Below are positions 16,463 to 25,028 of a stretch of DNA of 64,000 nucleotides, in pieces. The stretch comes from Amycolatopsis sp. A133. Lineage in GTDB: Bacteria; Actinomycetota; Actinomycetes; Mycobacteriales; Pseudonocardiaceae. The stretch's first letter is position 1. Each line of letters starts with the position of its first letter. A model generated the notes under the pieces. It made no database searches. It saw only the letters and a program-made list of their open reading frames with translations, and was not told where the DNA came from. The position numbers were made by a program, and so were the translations under genes. The stretch is from assembly GCF_031082405.1 (NCBI RefSeq), contig NZ_JAVHJU010000067.1, forward strand, positions 1 to 64,000, given 5' to 3'.

Positions 16463-16497
16463 TTTAACGGTCGTTTCAGATTCGCCCGGTACGAAGT
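16463..16497 (+). promoter_or_regulatory. 35-base conserved element, copy B (upstream of MMPL transporter)
   Basis: Starts TTTAACGGTCGTTTCAG and differs from copy A (13337-13371) at four positions, all transitions. The core AACGGTCGTT is a partial inverted repeat. It ends 44 bases before the MMPL start, where an operator or promoter would be expected. Confidence 0.6.
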
Positions 16498-16541
16498 AGA
16501 CGTCAGACAAGCGATGTAACACGTATGTAGGGGGCCAGTGA

Positions 16542-18689
16542 ATGGCAGTCAACGCAGCGCAGTCCGGGGAAGCGCCGACCAGTCGGTTGGCAAGCCGGTG
16601 GGTGCCGTGGTTGGTGCTCGGCTTGTGGGTGGTGCTGGCGGTGGTCATGGTGCCCCTGAGCGGAAAGCTGAGTTCGGTCACCACCGACAGCGCCGCGGTC
16701 ACCCTGCCGGCCGGCGCCGAGTCCACGAAGGTCGCGGTGCTGGAGGACAGTCTCCCCGGCGGGGAAGACAACACGTTCGTCTTCGTGTACCACCGCACCG
16801 GCGGCATGACCGACGCCGACCGCGCGACGGTCGAGCGCCACTACGACACCCTGGCCAAGCGGTACCCGCCGAAGGTGGCGGCCCCGGCCGGCGAGGGCGA
16901 CGAGGGCCCGCCGACGAGGCCCTCCACCGACGGCAAGGCGATGATGTTCACCCTCGATGTGAGCACGGCCTACGGCGCACCGGAGGCCATCGTCGGCCCG
17001 TTGCGTGACGCCGTGAAGGACCGCCCCGCCGGCCTGGAACTCGACGTGACCGGCCCCGCCGCGATCGACGGCGACATGGAATCCGTCTTCGACGGCATCG
17101 ACCTGCAGGTCTTGCTCATCACCGTCATCGTCGTCACGCTCCTGCTCATCATCACCTACCGCAGCCCGGTGTTGTGGTTCATCCCGCTCGTGGCCGTGGG
17201 CGCGGCCGCACTGACCGCGATGGCGACCGTCTACCTGCTCGTCAAGGGCTTCGGCATCGTGGTCAACGACCAGAACTCGGCGCTGCTGACGATCCTGGTG
17301 TTCGGCGTCGGCACGGACTACGCGCTGTTGCTCATCGCTCGATATCGGGAGGCACTGCACCACCACGAGAACGTCCGGGTCGCGATGGTCCACGCGCTGC
17401 GCAGCGCGGCGCCGGCCATCGTCGCGTCCGCGGCCACCGTGGTCGCCGGCCTGCTCTGCCTGCTTTTTGCGGACCTGAACAGCACCAGCGGGCTGGGCCC
17501 GATCGGTGCGGCCGGCATCCTGTGCGCGCTGGTGGCCATGCTGACGCTGTTCCCGGCGCTGCTCGTGGTGCTCGGCAGGCGGATCTTCTGGCCGGCCATC
17601 CCGCGGTTCGGCACGGCCGTGGCGGAGAAGCCGGGGCTGTGGGGACGGCTTGGCACCGCCATCAGCCGCCGCCGGTGGGTGGCGGCGCTCGGCTCGCTCG
17701 GAGTCCTCGGCGTGCTCGCCATCGGGCTGTCGGGCAACACCGGCGCCCTGCGTCAGCAGGACCAGTTCCCGGACGCGCCGGAGTCGGTCACCGGCTTCAC
17801 CGTTCTCCGCCAGCACTTCCCGGAGCTCGGCGGCCAGCCGATGACGATCTTCACGCGGCCGGCGTACCAGGAGCGGGTGCTCGACATCGTCAAGGGCACT
17901 CCCGGCGTGGCCGTGGCCATCCCGGGCCAGACCAGCGGTGGCTGGGCCGACATCTCCGTGTTCCCGACGGACGCGCCGGACACCGTCGCGGAGTACGAGA
18001 CGATCAAGCGGGTGCGCACCGCGGTGCACGCGGTGAGCGGGGCGGAGGCGATCGTCGGCGGGCCGAGTGCGGAGCACCTCGACACCGAGGTGACCACCAG
18101 CCGCGACGAGTTGCTGGTGATCCCGTTGGTGCTCGCCGTCGTCCTGTTCGTCCTCGGGCTGCTGCTGCGCGCGATCGCGGCCCCGCTGATCCTGATGGCG
18201 ACCGTGGTCGTCTCCTTCGCCGCGGCCTTCGGCGGCAGCGTGTTCGTCTTCGACACGATCCTCGGGTTCAAGGGTATTGACTCGTCGGTGCCGCTGCTGG
18301 CGTTCCTGTTCCTGGTGGCGCTCGGCGTCGACTACAACATCTTCCTGGCCAGCCGGGCCCGTGAGGAGACCATGCGTCTCGGCACCAGAGAAGGCATGCT
18401 CAAAGCCCTGTCCGCCACCGGTGGCGTCATCACCTCGGCTGGCCTGGTTCTGGCGGCCACGTTCGCGGTCCTCACCACGCTTCCGCTGGTGATGCTGGTT
18501 GAGGTCGGGTTCCTGGTCGCCTTCGGCGTGCTGCTCGACGCCTTGCTGGTGCGGTCGGTCCTGGTGCCCGCCCTCACCCTGCTGATCGGCCGGCGGATGT
18601 GGTGGCCGAGCCGGCTGTCCCGGCCGGTGGAGCTGCCGGCCGGTCAACGGCCGCTCGTGGACGACGAGGAGCCTGCGCTGCAACGGTGA
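16542..18689 (+). CDS. MMPL/RND-type membrane transporter
   Basis: 715 residues; AGGGGG precedes the ATG. Architecture of actinobacterial MMPL proteins: TM1 (WVPWLVLGLWVVLAVVMVPL), extracytoplasmic domain 1, a bundle of TM2-6 around residues 190-350 with GTDYALLLIARYRE, then TM7, a second extracytoplasmic domain and TM8-12 with GVDYNIFLASRAREE. The Asp-Tyr pairs in the two bundles are the proton-relay residues of the family. It exports hydrophobic molecules (lipids, drugs, pigments) by proton motive force. It stands alone on its strand, with a shared 35-base element upstream and strong palindromes downstream. Confidence 0.93.
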   Translation: MAVNAAQSGEAPTSRLASRWVPWLVLGLWVVLAVVMVPLSGKLSSVTTDSAAVTLPAGAESTKVAVLEDSLPGGEDNTFVFVYHRTGGMTDADRATVERHYDTLAKRYPPKVAAPAGEGDEGPPTRPSTDGKAMMFTLDVSTAYGAPEAIVGPLRDAVKDRPAGLELDVTGPAAIDGDMESVFDGIDLQVLLITVIVVTLLLIITYRSPVLWFIPLVAVGAAALTAMATVYLLVKGFGIVVNDQNSALLTILVFGVGTDYALLLIARYREALHHHENVRVAMVHALRSAAPAIVASAATVVAGLLCLLFADLNSTSGLGPIGAAGILCALVAMLTLFPALLVVLGRRIFWPAIPRFGTAVAEKPGLWGRLGTAISRRRWVAALGSLGVLGVLAIGLSGNTGALRQQDQFPDAPESVTGFTVLRQHFPELGGQPMTIFTRPAYQERVLDIVKGTPGVAVAIPGQTSGGWADISVFPTDAPDTVAEYETIKRVRTAVHAVSGAEAIVGGPSAEHLDTEVTTSRDELLVIPLVLAVVLFVLGLLLRAIAAPLILMATVVVSFAAAFGGSVFVFDTILGFKGIDSSVPLLAFLFLVALGVDYNIFLASRAREETMRLGTREGMLKALSATGGVITSAGLVLAATFAVLTTLPLVMLVEVGFLVAFGVLLDALLVRSVLVPALTLLIGRRMWWPSRLSRPVELPAGQRPLVDDEEPALQR

Positions 18690-18732
18690 GCGCGGCGGCG
18701 CGGACGAGATCCGGGACGGGGCCCAGGCCCCA

Positions 18733-18791
18733 CCCCGCACTTTCACGTGAAAGTGCGGGGTCGGGGGCCGCACTTTCACGTGAAAGTGCGG
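18733..18791. terminator. Two adjacent perfect palindromes, likely bidirectional terminator
   Basis: 18733-18760 (28 bases) and 18768-18791 (24 bases) are perfect palindromes with the same arm CCGCACTTTCAC and a central CACGTG. They lie between the converging MMPL gene and histidine-kinase gene. Each can form a stem of 12-14 pairs with minimal loop. Position and symmetry suggest transcription termination from both sides. Confidence 0.75.
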
Positions 18792-18844
18792 AGTCGGGGC
18801 CGCGGCGGCCGGGGACGCCGTGAGACTTTTCACGAGCCCGACAA

Positions 18845-19017
18845 CCGCCCTTTGGTCCTGCGCCGTGCGGCCAGGGCCGGGATCGGCGCACCGCGGTGTC
18901 CCGCCCCGAAGATGAGCCGCGGGGGGCCATGCCCGAGGCCGCCGCCCTTTGGTCCTGCGCCGCGCCGGCGGGGCGGGTCAGCGCACCGCGGTGTCCTCCC
19001 CGGCAGTGAGCCGCGGG
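18845..19017. repeat. Imperfect duplication of the histidine-kinase 3' end
   Basis: Two diverged copies, 18845-18922 and 18942-19017, both beginning CCGCCCTTTGGTCCTGCGCC and both containing GCGCACCGCGGTGTC and GAGCCGCGG. The right copy includes the last codons and stop of the histidine kinase. The left copy is outside the gene, a relic of a short duplication. Confidence 0.7.
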
Positions 19018-20423
19018 ATCGGGCCGGTCGCGGCCGGGAGGGCGACCCGAAGCAGCGCGCCACCGCGTGCGGAGCGGGCGACGGTGGCCCGGCCGCCGTG
19101 GGCGTCGACGACCCGCTGCACGATCGAGAGCCCCAGACCGGATCCCGGCAACGCCCGGGCGCTGTCGGCACGGTAGAACCGGTCGAACACCCGCGGTGCG
19201 TCGGCGGCGTCGATGCCCGGCCCGGCGTCGTCGACCTCGAGCACCGCCGACGCGCACTCGGCCCGGAGCCGGACCTGGACCGGCTGGTCCGCGGGAGACC
19301 ATTTGCCGGCGTTGTCGATGAGGTTGAGCACCGCCCGTTGGAGCGCAGCGGGACGCCCGCTCACCCACACGGAGGTCACGTCGAGCGCGATCTCGATGTC
19401 GGGCACCCGGGAACGCGCCCGGGCCGCGGCGGCCACCACCACGTCGGCGAGGTCGAGCAGCTCGGTGCTCTCGTCGGTGACGTCACCGCGCGCCAGGTCG
19501 GTCAGCTCGGCGGCCAGGGTGCTCAACTCGGCCACCTGGGCGCCCAGATCGTTGAGCAGCCGGGTCCGGCTCTCCGCCGGCAGTGCGCTGTCCAGGGTGC
19601 CGCGCCGATCGAGCCGGATCAGCAGCTCGGCGTTGAGGCGCAGGCTGGTGAGCGGGGTCTTGAGCTCGTGGGCGGCGTCCTCGGCGAGCAGCCGCTGGGC
19701 CCGCCGGGAGTCCCGGAGCGCGGCGAGCATGTCGTTGATCGACTGGATCAGCCGCCGGATCTCCCCGCCGCCCTCATCCGGGATGTCGGCGTCGAGATCC
19801 CGGGTGTGCGCGACACGGACCGCGGCGGCGCTCAGCCGGTCGATCGGGGCCAGCCCGGCCCGCGCCACGGTCCGCCCGACCAGGGCGCCGCCGGCCACGC
19901 AGAGCAGCCCGATCAGCAGCATGCCCCACCCGAACCGGTTGTTCGTGCTGCCGTCGGCGACGCGGACCGCCTGGACCGCGCCGTCGCCCGCCCGCAGCGT
20001 GTAGATGAGGTAGCCGTCGTCGTCGCTGTCGTCCGACTCCATCAGGTCGGCGGACGCGCCCTGCGCCACGCGCCCGGCGCCCTCGCTGACGGGGGGCAGC
20101 GCGGGTTGGCCGGGCGGCGTCCGGGTCGAGCCGTCGGGCAGGATGACCCGCACCAGCCCACCGGATCCGGGATACGGCGGTAGCTGGACCTGCGCCAGAC
20201 CGGCGCGCTCCGCGTTCGTCGCCAGGACGCGGGAGTCGGCGCGTAGCTGATTTTGGGCGGTGTCCTGCAGCTCCCGGTCCAGTAGCTCAATGGCCACTTG
20301 GAAGGCCACGAACACGCTGACCGCGATGGCCGTCGCCGCGATCACCGTCAGCCTGGTCCGCAGGGACCGCCGGCGCCACCATCGGGTCAGCCGGCGCGGT
20401 TCCCGGCCGGCGGGCCTGCTCAC
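18978..20423 (-). CDS. Sensor histidine kinase (OmpR-system type)
   Basis: 481 residues from a GTG that overlaps the response-regulator stop (GTGA). TM1 at about 25-47, an extracytoplasmic sensor of about 120 residues, TM2 near 165-190 and HAMP follow. The dimerisation H-box EDAAHELKTPLTSLR carries the phosphorylated His. The ATPase domain has NLIDNAGKWS (N-box), VDDAGPGID (G1) and GSGLGLSIV (G2). It phosphorylates the adjacent regulator. The sensor contains the acidic run ESDDSDDD, which could favour cation or peptide sensing; the true signal is unknown. Overall resemblance is to MprB/PhoR-like envelope-stress kinases. Confidence 0.94.
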   Translation of the reverse strand: MSRPAGREPRRLTRWWRRRSLRTRLTVIAATAIAVSVFVAFQVAIELLDRELQDTAQNQLRADSRVLATNAERAGLAQVQLPPYPGSGGLVRVILPDGSTRTPPGQPALPPVSEGAGRVAQGASADLMESDDSDDDGYLIYTLRAGDGAVQAVRVADGSTNNRFGWGMLLIGLLCVAGGALVGRTVARAGLAPIDRLSAAAVRVAHTRDLDADIPDEGGGEIRRLIQSINDMLAALRDSRRAQRLLAEDAAHELKTPLTSLRLNAELLIRLDRRGTLDSALPAESRTRLLNDLGAQVAELSTLAAELTDLARGDVTDESTELLDLADVVVAAAARARSRVPDIEIALDVTSVWVSGRPAALQRAVLNLIDNAGKWSPADQPVQVRLRAECASAVLEVDDAGPGIDAADAPRVFDRFYRADSARALPGSGLGLSIVQRVVDAHGGRATVARSARGGALLRVALPAATGPIPRLTAGEDTAVR

Positions 20424-21112
20424 GGAGGAGTCTCCCGCAACGTGTACCCCAGGCCGCGCCGCGTGTAGATCAAGCGTGGCTCACCCCCGGCCTCCATCTT
20501 GCGGCGCAGGTAGCTCACGTACACCTGGAGGTTGTTGGCGGTGGTGCTCATGTCGAAGCCCCAGATCGCCTCGAACAGCGCGTCGCGGGTCAAGACCCGG
20601 GTCGCGTTGCGGACGAGGACCTCCAGCAGGGAAAACTCGGTCCGGGTCAGGCGCAGCGGCCGCTCGCCCCGCCACGCCTCGAACCGGTCAGGATCGAGGC
20701 GGACGTCGGCGAACGACAGGATCTGCGACTCATCGTCGGTCGGCGTCCGCCGGCGCAGCAGGGCCCGCACCCGGGCCAGCAACTCCTCGGTGGCGAACGG
20801 TTTGGGCAGGTAGTCGTCGGCACCCGCGTCCAGCCCCGCAACCCGATCGGAAACCTGGTCACGGGCGGTCAGCATCAGCACCGGCAGATCCCGGCCCGCA
20901 CCCCGTAACCGCCGGCAAGTCTCCAACCCGCCGAGGCGGGGCATCATGACGTCGAGGATCAGCAGATCCAGCGTGTCACCGCCGGCCCCACCGACCCCGT
21001 CGAGCACGGCGAGACCGTTGGCGGCGGTGCTGGTGTCATAACCCTCGACCTGGAGCACCCGCTCCAGCGACTCACGGATGGCCGCGTCATCATCTGCGAT
21101 CATGATCCGCAC
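20420..21112 (-). CDS. OmpR/PhoB-type response regulator
   Basis: 230 residues from a GTG at 21112 with AAGGGG upstream; a longer frame from a TTG at 21163 adds residues not seen in the family. The receiver is complete: acidic cluster IADDD, phospho-Asp in LLILDVMMP, Thr in LMLTARD, Lys in YLPKPF. The C-terminal winged helix has LRLTRTEFSLLEVLV and VYVSYLRRKME, ending with the wing YTRRGLGYTL. First gene of the pair with the histidine kinase, with a 4-base overlap; a transcription factor controlled by it. Confidence 0.95.
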   Translation of the reverse strand: MRIMIADDDAAIRESLERVLQVEGYDTSTAANGLAVLDGVGGAGGDTLDLLILDVMMPRLGGLETCRRLRGAGRDLPVLMLTARDQVSDRVAGLDAGADDYLPKPFATEELLARVRALLRRRTPTDDESQILSFADVRLDPDRFEAWRGERPLRLTRTEFSLLEVLVRNATRVLTRDALFEAIWGFDMSTTANNLQVYVSYLRRKMEAGGEPRLIYTRRGLGYTLRETPP

Positions 21113-21265
21113 GCCGGCCCGCCCCTTCCAGTCGATGCTTTGCCGCTCATCCTCCCCGATCAACCTGAAGCCAGGATTAAAGCGTCGCCGCTGTGGTGCC
21201 CGCGGGCCGTGCTCGTACGGAATGGCCGATGAGCTGGTCGCGGGCCACGGCCAGGTCGTCGCCGC

Positions 21266-22240
21266 CTACTCCGACGCCGGCACCTCACGCCGCGTCTCAT
21301 GGCGCCGCGAGCGCAGGCCGCCGGGGTGGCCAGGTCGATGGTGGTGGTGAAGCGCAGCCGCCCGCCCAGTGGCCGCCCGAGCCGGCGCTGCCAGGGCACG
21401 CCGGGCGCTTCCCACCTGCGTCGGGTCCACGCCCGTGTCGGCGATCTCTGCCAACGCGGCGCCCAGCGCACGGTCCTGCTGCTCCAGGCGGTCCGGTGCC
21501 GTGAGCCAGGTCCGCAGGATGCGCTCGCCTCGGTCGATCCGGTCGGCGACGGCCGCGACGTCGACGCGGGCTGAGGCCACCAAGCGACGGAACTCGCCGT
21601 CGGAGTAGCCGGGCAGGCTGCGGTGTTCAATACCGCGGGCGACCTGCCACGCTCCATGACCAGCTGCGCGAGCACGGCATCCCCGTCCTCTCCGCGCGCA
21701 ATACCGCACGGCTCGCGCTCGCAGCTGTCGGCGAGTTCGGTGACCGACACGGACTCCTTCCCGGCCAGCCGGTGCCCGGCGGGCACCATCACGACGCGGG
21801 GTTCGGTGAACAGCGGCCGCACGGTCAGGCCGCGCTGGTCGACCGGCAGCCGGACGATGCTGAGGTCCACGCGGCCGTCGTGGACGACCTCCACCTGATC
21901 GTGCCAGCTGGTGCGCAGCAGCCGGACGCTGACGTCCGGCCGCCGCCGGGCCAGCACTCGTACCGCCGGGGTGACCACGATGCCCGGCATGAACCCGACC
22001 GTGAGCACCGGTTTCGCCTCGGCCGCGGCCGTGACTCTCCGGTGGACGGCTTCGGCGGCCGCCAGCAGGTCCCGGGCGTCCGCCAGGAGTTGTTCGCCCG
22101 CCGCGGTGAGGACCGTAGTCCTGCGGTCGCGGACGAACAGGGCGGTCTTCAGCTCGTCCTCGAGAGCGCGGATCTGGCGCGACAACGCCGGCTGGGCGAT
22201 GTGCAGCCGCGCGGCGGCCCGCGGGCCGCGACCTCGATGC
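21266..22240 (-). pseudogene. Decayed LysR-family regulator
   Basis: The minus strand encodes AAARLHIAQPALSRQIRALE, the second half of a LysR helix-turn-helix, followed by the linker helix and first part of the effector domain (LTVGFMPGIVV; VDLSIVRLPVD; VVMVPAGHRLAG). The first 20 or so residues of the HTH are missing, with no start in front. Near 21640 the frame slips: the sensible continuation (FRRLVASARVDVAAVADRID) is in another frame and no longer resembles LysR. Both ends are therefore damaged. A tiny foreign C-terminus (EMLANFDSGMIVTKDGG, stop at 22251) directly abuts it. Confidence 0.7.
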
Positions 22241-22475
22241 GCACAGGAGGTCAGTGCGCGGCCGTCAACCCGCCGTCCTTGGTGACGATCATTCCGCTGT
22301 CGAAGTTGGCCAGCATCTCCCGATGCGCCTGCTCGGCTCTCGACGCCCCTGAACGCCGGCTGGCCGGCTCTACTCTGCCGAATGGGTCAACGGCGACGGC
22401 TGTTCTTGTGACCACGAGCCGCGAGCGGTCACACTGGGAAATCCGGGCGGGTTTTCCGAAGAAACGGGGGCGCCC

Positions 22476-24338
22476 ATGCCGACGGTGGCCCAGGAGCCCG
22501 CACACGAGCCACAACGCCCGGCGAAAAACCTCGTCCACCCGAATCGATCCGCCGGCGGCCGGCCACCCACGAACGTGGCCGCTTTGCGCGAACTCCAGGC
22601 TTCGGCGGGCAACCGCGCCGTGTCGCAGATGCTGGCATCGCGTGCGGGGCCGGTGCACCAACGAACGTTGGCCGTGGAGTCCGACGAATACTCGGCGTTC
22701 GTCCGCGAGCAGGAGCAGAAGCAGCACGCCGTTCTCGAGGGCCAAGAGCGCGAGCCGTTCACCACCGTCGGTTTCGAACACGAGTTCTGTGGGCACGAGG
22801 GCCCGCTCCAGGGCGTCTCCCACCTCACCGTGGCGACCGCCGACCAGCCGCTGCCGTACACCAATCTGTCCTTCGCCGTGGAAACGGACGCGGCCAACGT
22901 GTTCGAGCTCGTCACACCACCGTTCCTGCTTCCGGTCAAGGACGCCGCCACGCCCGTGCCCAAGGCCGACCAGGTCGAAAAAGTCGTCGGCCTGGCCCAC
23001 CAAGCACTGGGCCAGGCCGCCGGAACCCACCTGAAACTTCCCGATTTGCTGATCAACCTGCGCAAATTCGTCGGTCCTGATTTCACGCTCGCAGACGGCG
23101 CCCTGATCACCGCCGAGAACCTCTCGCACCATAGCAAACTCAAACCGGGACGACTCCAGGCCGACGAGCTGAGTTCGATCGACATCGTGCCCATGACAAA
23201 GCACCACGGAAGCATTGCGACGCAGGTCAATTTCGCGACCAACTTCGCGGTGTTCAACAAACTCGTCGAACAGAGACGCGAACTGGTCGGGCCGGACAAA
23301 GTACACCGTCGCGACGTCTACCGGGAGATCGAGGAGCGGCTCTCTGCGAGCATCGACCCGGCCAAGACCAAACAGACGATTCTGGACGAGTGCGAACGGC
23401 TGATGATCATCACCATCGCCGGTCAGCTGGCCACCTTCATGCAGCAGCTGCTCACCGGCTATCTGCGAGATCGCGGGCGCCCGGCGTCGGACCTCTTCAG
23501 AGCCACCCTGGAGCAGCTGGTCGACGAGGACCTCGACCCGGTGCGCAGGGCAAGGTTCGCCGACGCCCTCTTCAAGGGCAAAATCACCAAGAAAGCGATC
23601 GCGATCAACCTCGGCAAGAATGGAAAGAGAGTCAAGGAAGACGACCCGCTCGTCGAGCAGATCTTCTACCAATACCAGCTGCGCGTGCCCACCGACCAGG
23701 CACTGAGCACAGCCGGCCTGTTGAGCAGTCACGTGAAGGACGTGTACGGTGTCTGGCCGAAGGACACCTGGGAGAACGTCATCTCAGGCGGCCTGCTCGG
23801 CCCCTGGCGGGCGCTGGCCCTGAAATTGGGTATCGGTGAGCGGAAAGTGGCCGAGTACCTGCACACCGCCATGATCGGGAAACTCATCGGCCGGCTGGAA
23901 CGAAATATCCGGCCCGCCGTCGAAAAGATCGATCTGACCGATCTCCTGAAAGACCTGCCGTGGCCGGCGGGTCTGCTCGCCCAAGATGTCAAGGCCCAGA
24001 TGCGGTCCGCCGTCAACACCATGTCCGCGCTGCTCGCCCACGATTTCCTCAACGTGCTCGCGGCGCGAGGGCAACTGCCGCACAGCGGCGACGTGGCCGA
24101 GCTGATGCGGCCCTGGTTCGGCGAGGACCCGCGGCGGAATTTCGGGGAACCGCCGCAGACCGCGCAACCCGGCCTGTACGGGCATGACCCCGCCCGGGTG
24201 AGTGCTCGGCAGGACACCCACCTCGATCCGGCGCAGGTCCAGAAACCCGCGCAAGACCAGCTCGGCTTCGGCCACCTGTTCGTAGTCGAATCCCGCGGCG
24301 ACGTCGATACGTTCATCAAGGTGCTTGGCGAGCTCTGA
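22476..24338 (+). CDS. Hypothetical protein: injection-system-cargo-like N-terminus plus amidoligase-like core
   Basis: 620 residues, ATG preceded by GGGGG. No family was recognised with certainty. Residues 34-53 (ALRELQASAGNRAVSQML) match the LQxxAGNxAV motif that recurs, from memory, at the N-terminus of proteins tied to extracellular contractile injection systems and DUF4157-type toxins. Residues 97-150 look like the glutamate-cysteine-ligase/amidoligase fold: TTVGFEHEF (Glu101, Glu103), then FAVETDAANVFELVTPPFLL (Asp138, Glu144), then a helix and SIATQVNF (Gln250). In that fold the Glu residues bind Mg-ATP. Residues about 270-560 are mainly helical. There is no signal peptide or membrane segment. 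It stands alone, with pseudogenes on both sides and no injection-system genes in the window. Function is inference only. Confidence 0.8.
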   Translation: MPTVAQEPAHEPQRPAKNLVHPNRSAGGRPPTNVAALRELQASAGNRAVSQMLASRAGPVHQRTLAVESDEYSAFVREQEQKQHAVLEGQEREPFTTVGFEHEFCGHEGPLQGVSHLTVATADQPLPYTNLSFAVETDAANVFELVTPPFLLPVKDAATPVPKADQVEKVVGLAHQALGQAAGTHLKLPDLLINLRKFVGPDFTLADGALITAENLSHHSKLKPGRLQADELSSIDIVPMTKHHGSIATQVNFATNFAVFNKLVEQRRELVGPDKVHRRDVYREIEERLSASIDPAKTKQTILDECERLMIITIAGQLATFMQQLLTGYLRDRGRPASDLFRATLEQLVDEDLDPVRRARFADALFKGKITKKAIAINLGKNGKRVKEDDPLVEQIFYQYQLRVPTDQALSTAGLLSSHVKDVYGVWPKDTWENVISGGLLGPWRALALKLGIGERKVAEYLHTAMIGKLIGRLERNIRPAVEKIDLTDLLKDLPWPAGLLAQDVKAQMRSAVNTMSALLAHDFLNVLAARGQLPHSGDVAELMRPWFGEDPRRNFGEPPQTAQPGLYGHDPARVSARQDTHLDPAQVQKPAQDQLGFGHLFVVESRGDVDTFIKVLGEL

Positions 24339-24370
24339 GCAGGAGCCGGCGCGTCGAACCCGGTTCGGCG

Positions 24371-24640
24371 TCAGGCGGGCCTCCCGACGCTCTGGGCCAC
24401 ACGCTGCCGCCGGTGCGCGGCCATCCGGACCGGCGAGTTCGCCGCACCGTCTCCGGCGTAGCCGCCGATCCGTTGCACCCGACTCGAAGAAGACGCGGCC
24501 GCCCAGTACCACCGTGAAGAAGTGCAGCAGTTCGCCGTGCTCGTCGCGGTCGTAGAGCACCGACTGCTGCCGCAACGCCGTCAGCAGTTCGAGGTCCGGG
24601 GCCAGCCGCGCGTCGAGGTCGCATCCGGCGCGCGGACGAT
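24371..24640 (-). pseudogene. Fragment of a 4-hydroxyphenylpyruvate-dioxygenase-like gene (C-terminus), frameshifted
   Basis: Minus-strand frame RLAPDLELLTALRQQSVLYD followed by GELLHFFTVVLGGRVFFE fits the last iron-binding strand of the dioxygenase family. One base later in frame it goes wrong. Read with a one-base shift it continues VQRIGGYAGDGAANSPVRMA and stops at 24371, the typical end of the QuiC/HPPD-like fusion enzymes. Nothing recognisable precedes about 24640. A dead 3' fragment. Confidence 0.65.
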
Positions 24641-25028
24641 CAGGCGCCGGGTGGGAAAAGAGCGCCGGAATCGCGGTTCCCGATCACGGACTCGGCGCAG
24701 CAGCGCCATCCGATCGGCCTCGAGAGGGTCCGGGCTCGGCGCCCATCCCCAAGTCGCCTAACCGATGAACAGCACGCTGCTTCCGGGTCTGTTCGGGTCG
24801 ACGTTGACGATCTCGGCCAACAGGCGTCGCGCGTACGGCTCAGGCACAGGTGAGCTGGTCGTCGATCCGGGCACGATGCTCCTCTCGAGGCGCTGCGAGG
24901 CGAAGGCGGGGCAGTTCGGGCGTCCAGCACGTCGACCCGCTACCACGAGCCGCCTGCCGGAACCGATCCCGGCGTTCCGACCCTCGCGAACTTCCGTCGC
25001 GCGAGCGAACCGGTTTACCGCGAGCGCG
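24641..25028. other. Intergenic region without a recognisable gene
   Basis: 388 bases upstream of the HPPD-like fragment. A minus-strand frame ending at 24758 (LLAEIVNVDPNRPGSSVLFI) has protein-like composition and may be another gene tail, but no family was recognised. Confidence 0.4.

Noticed and set aside
22251..22340. Short C-terminus EMLANFDSGMIVTKDGG on the minus strand
   Set aside because: Looks protein-like but is too short to name; probably a gene tail left beside the LysR relic.
22251..23732. 493-residue minus-strand open frame
   Set aside because: Antisense to the 620-residue plus-strand gene, which has the better ribosome site, codon pattern and motifs.
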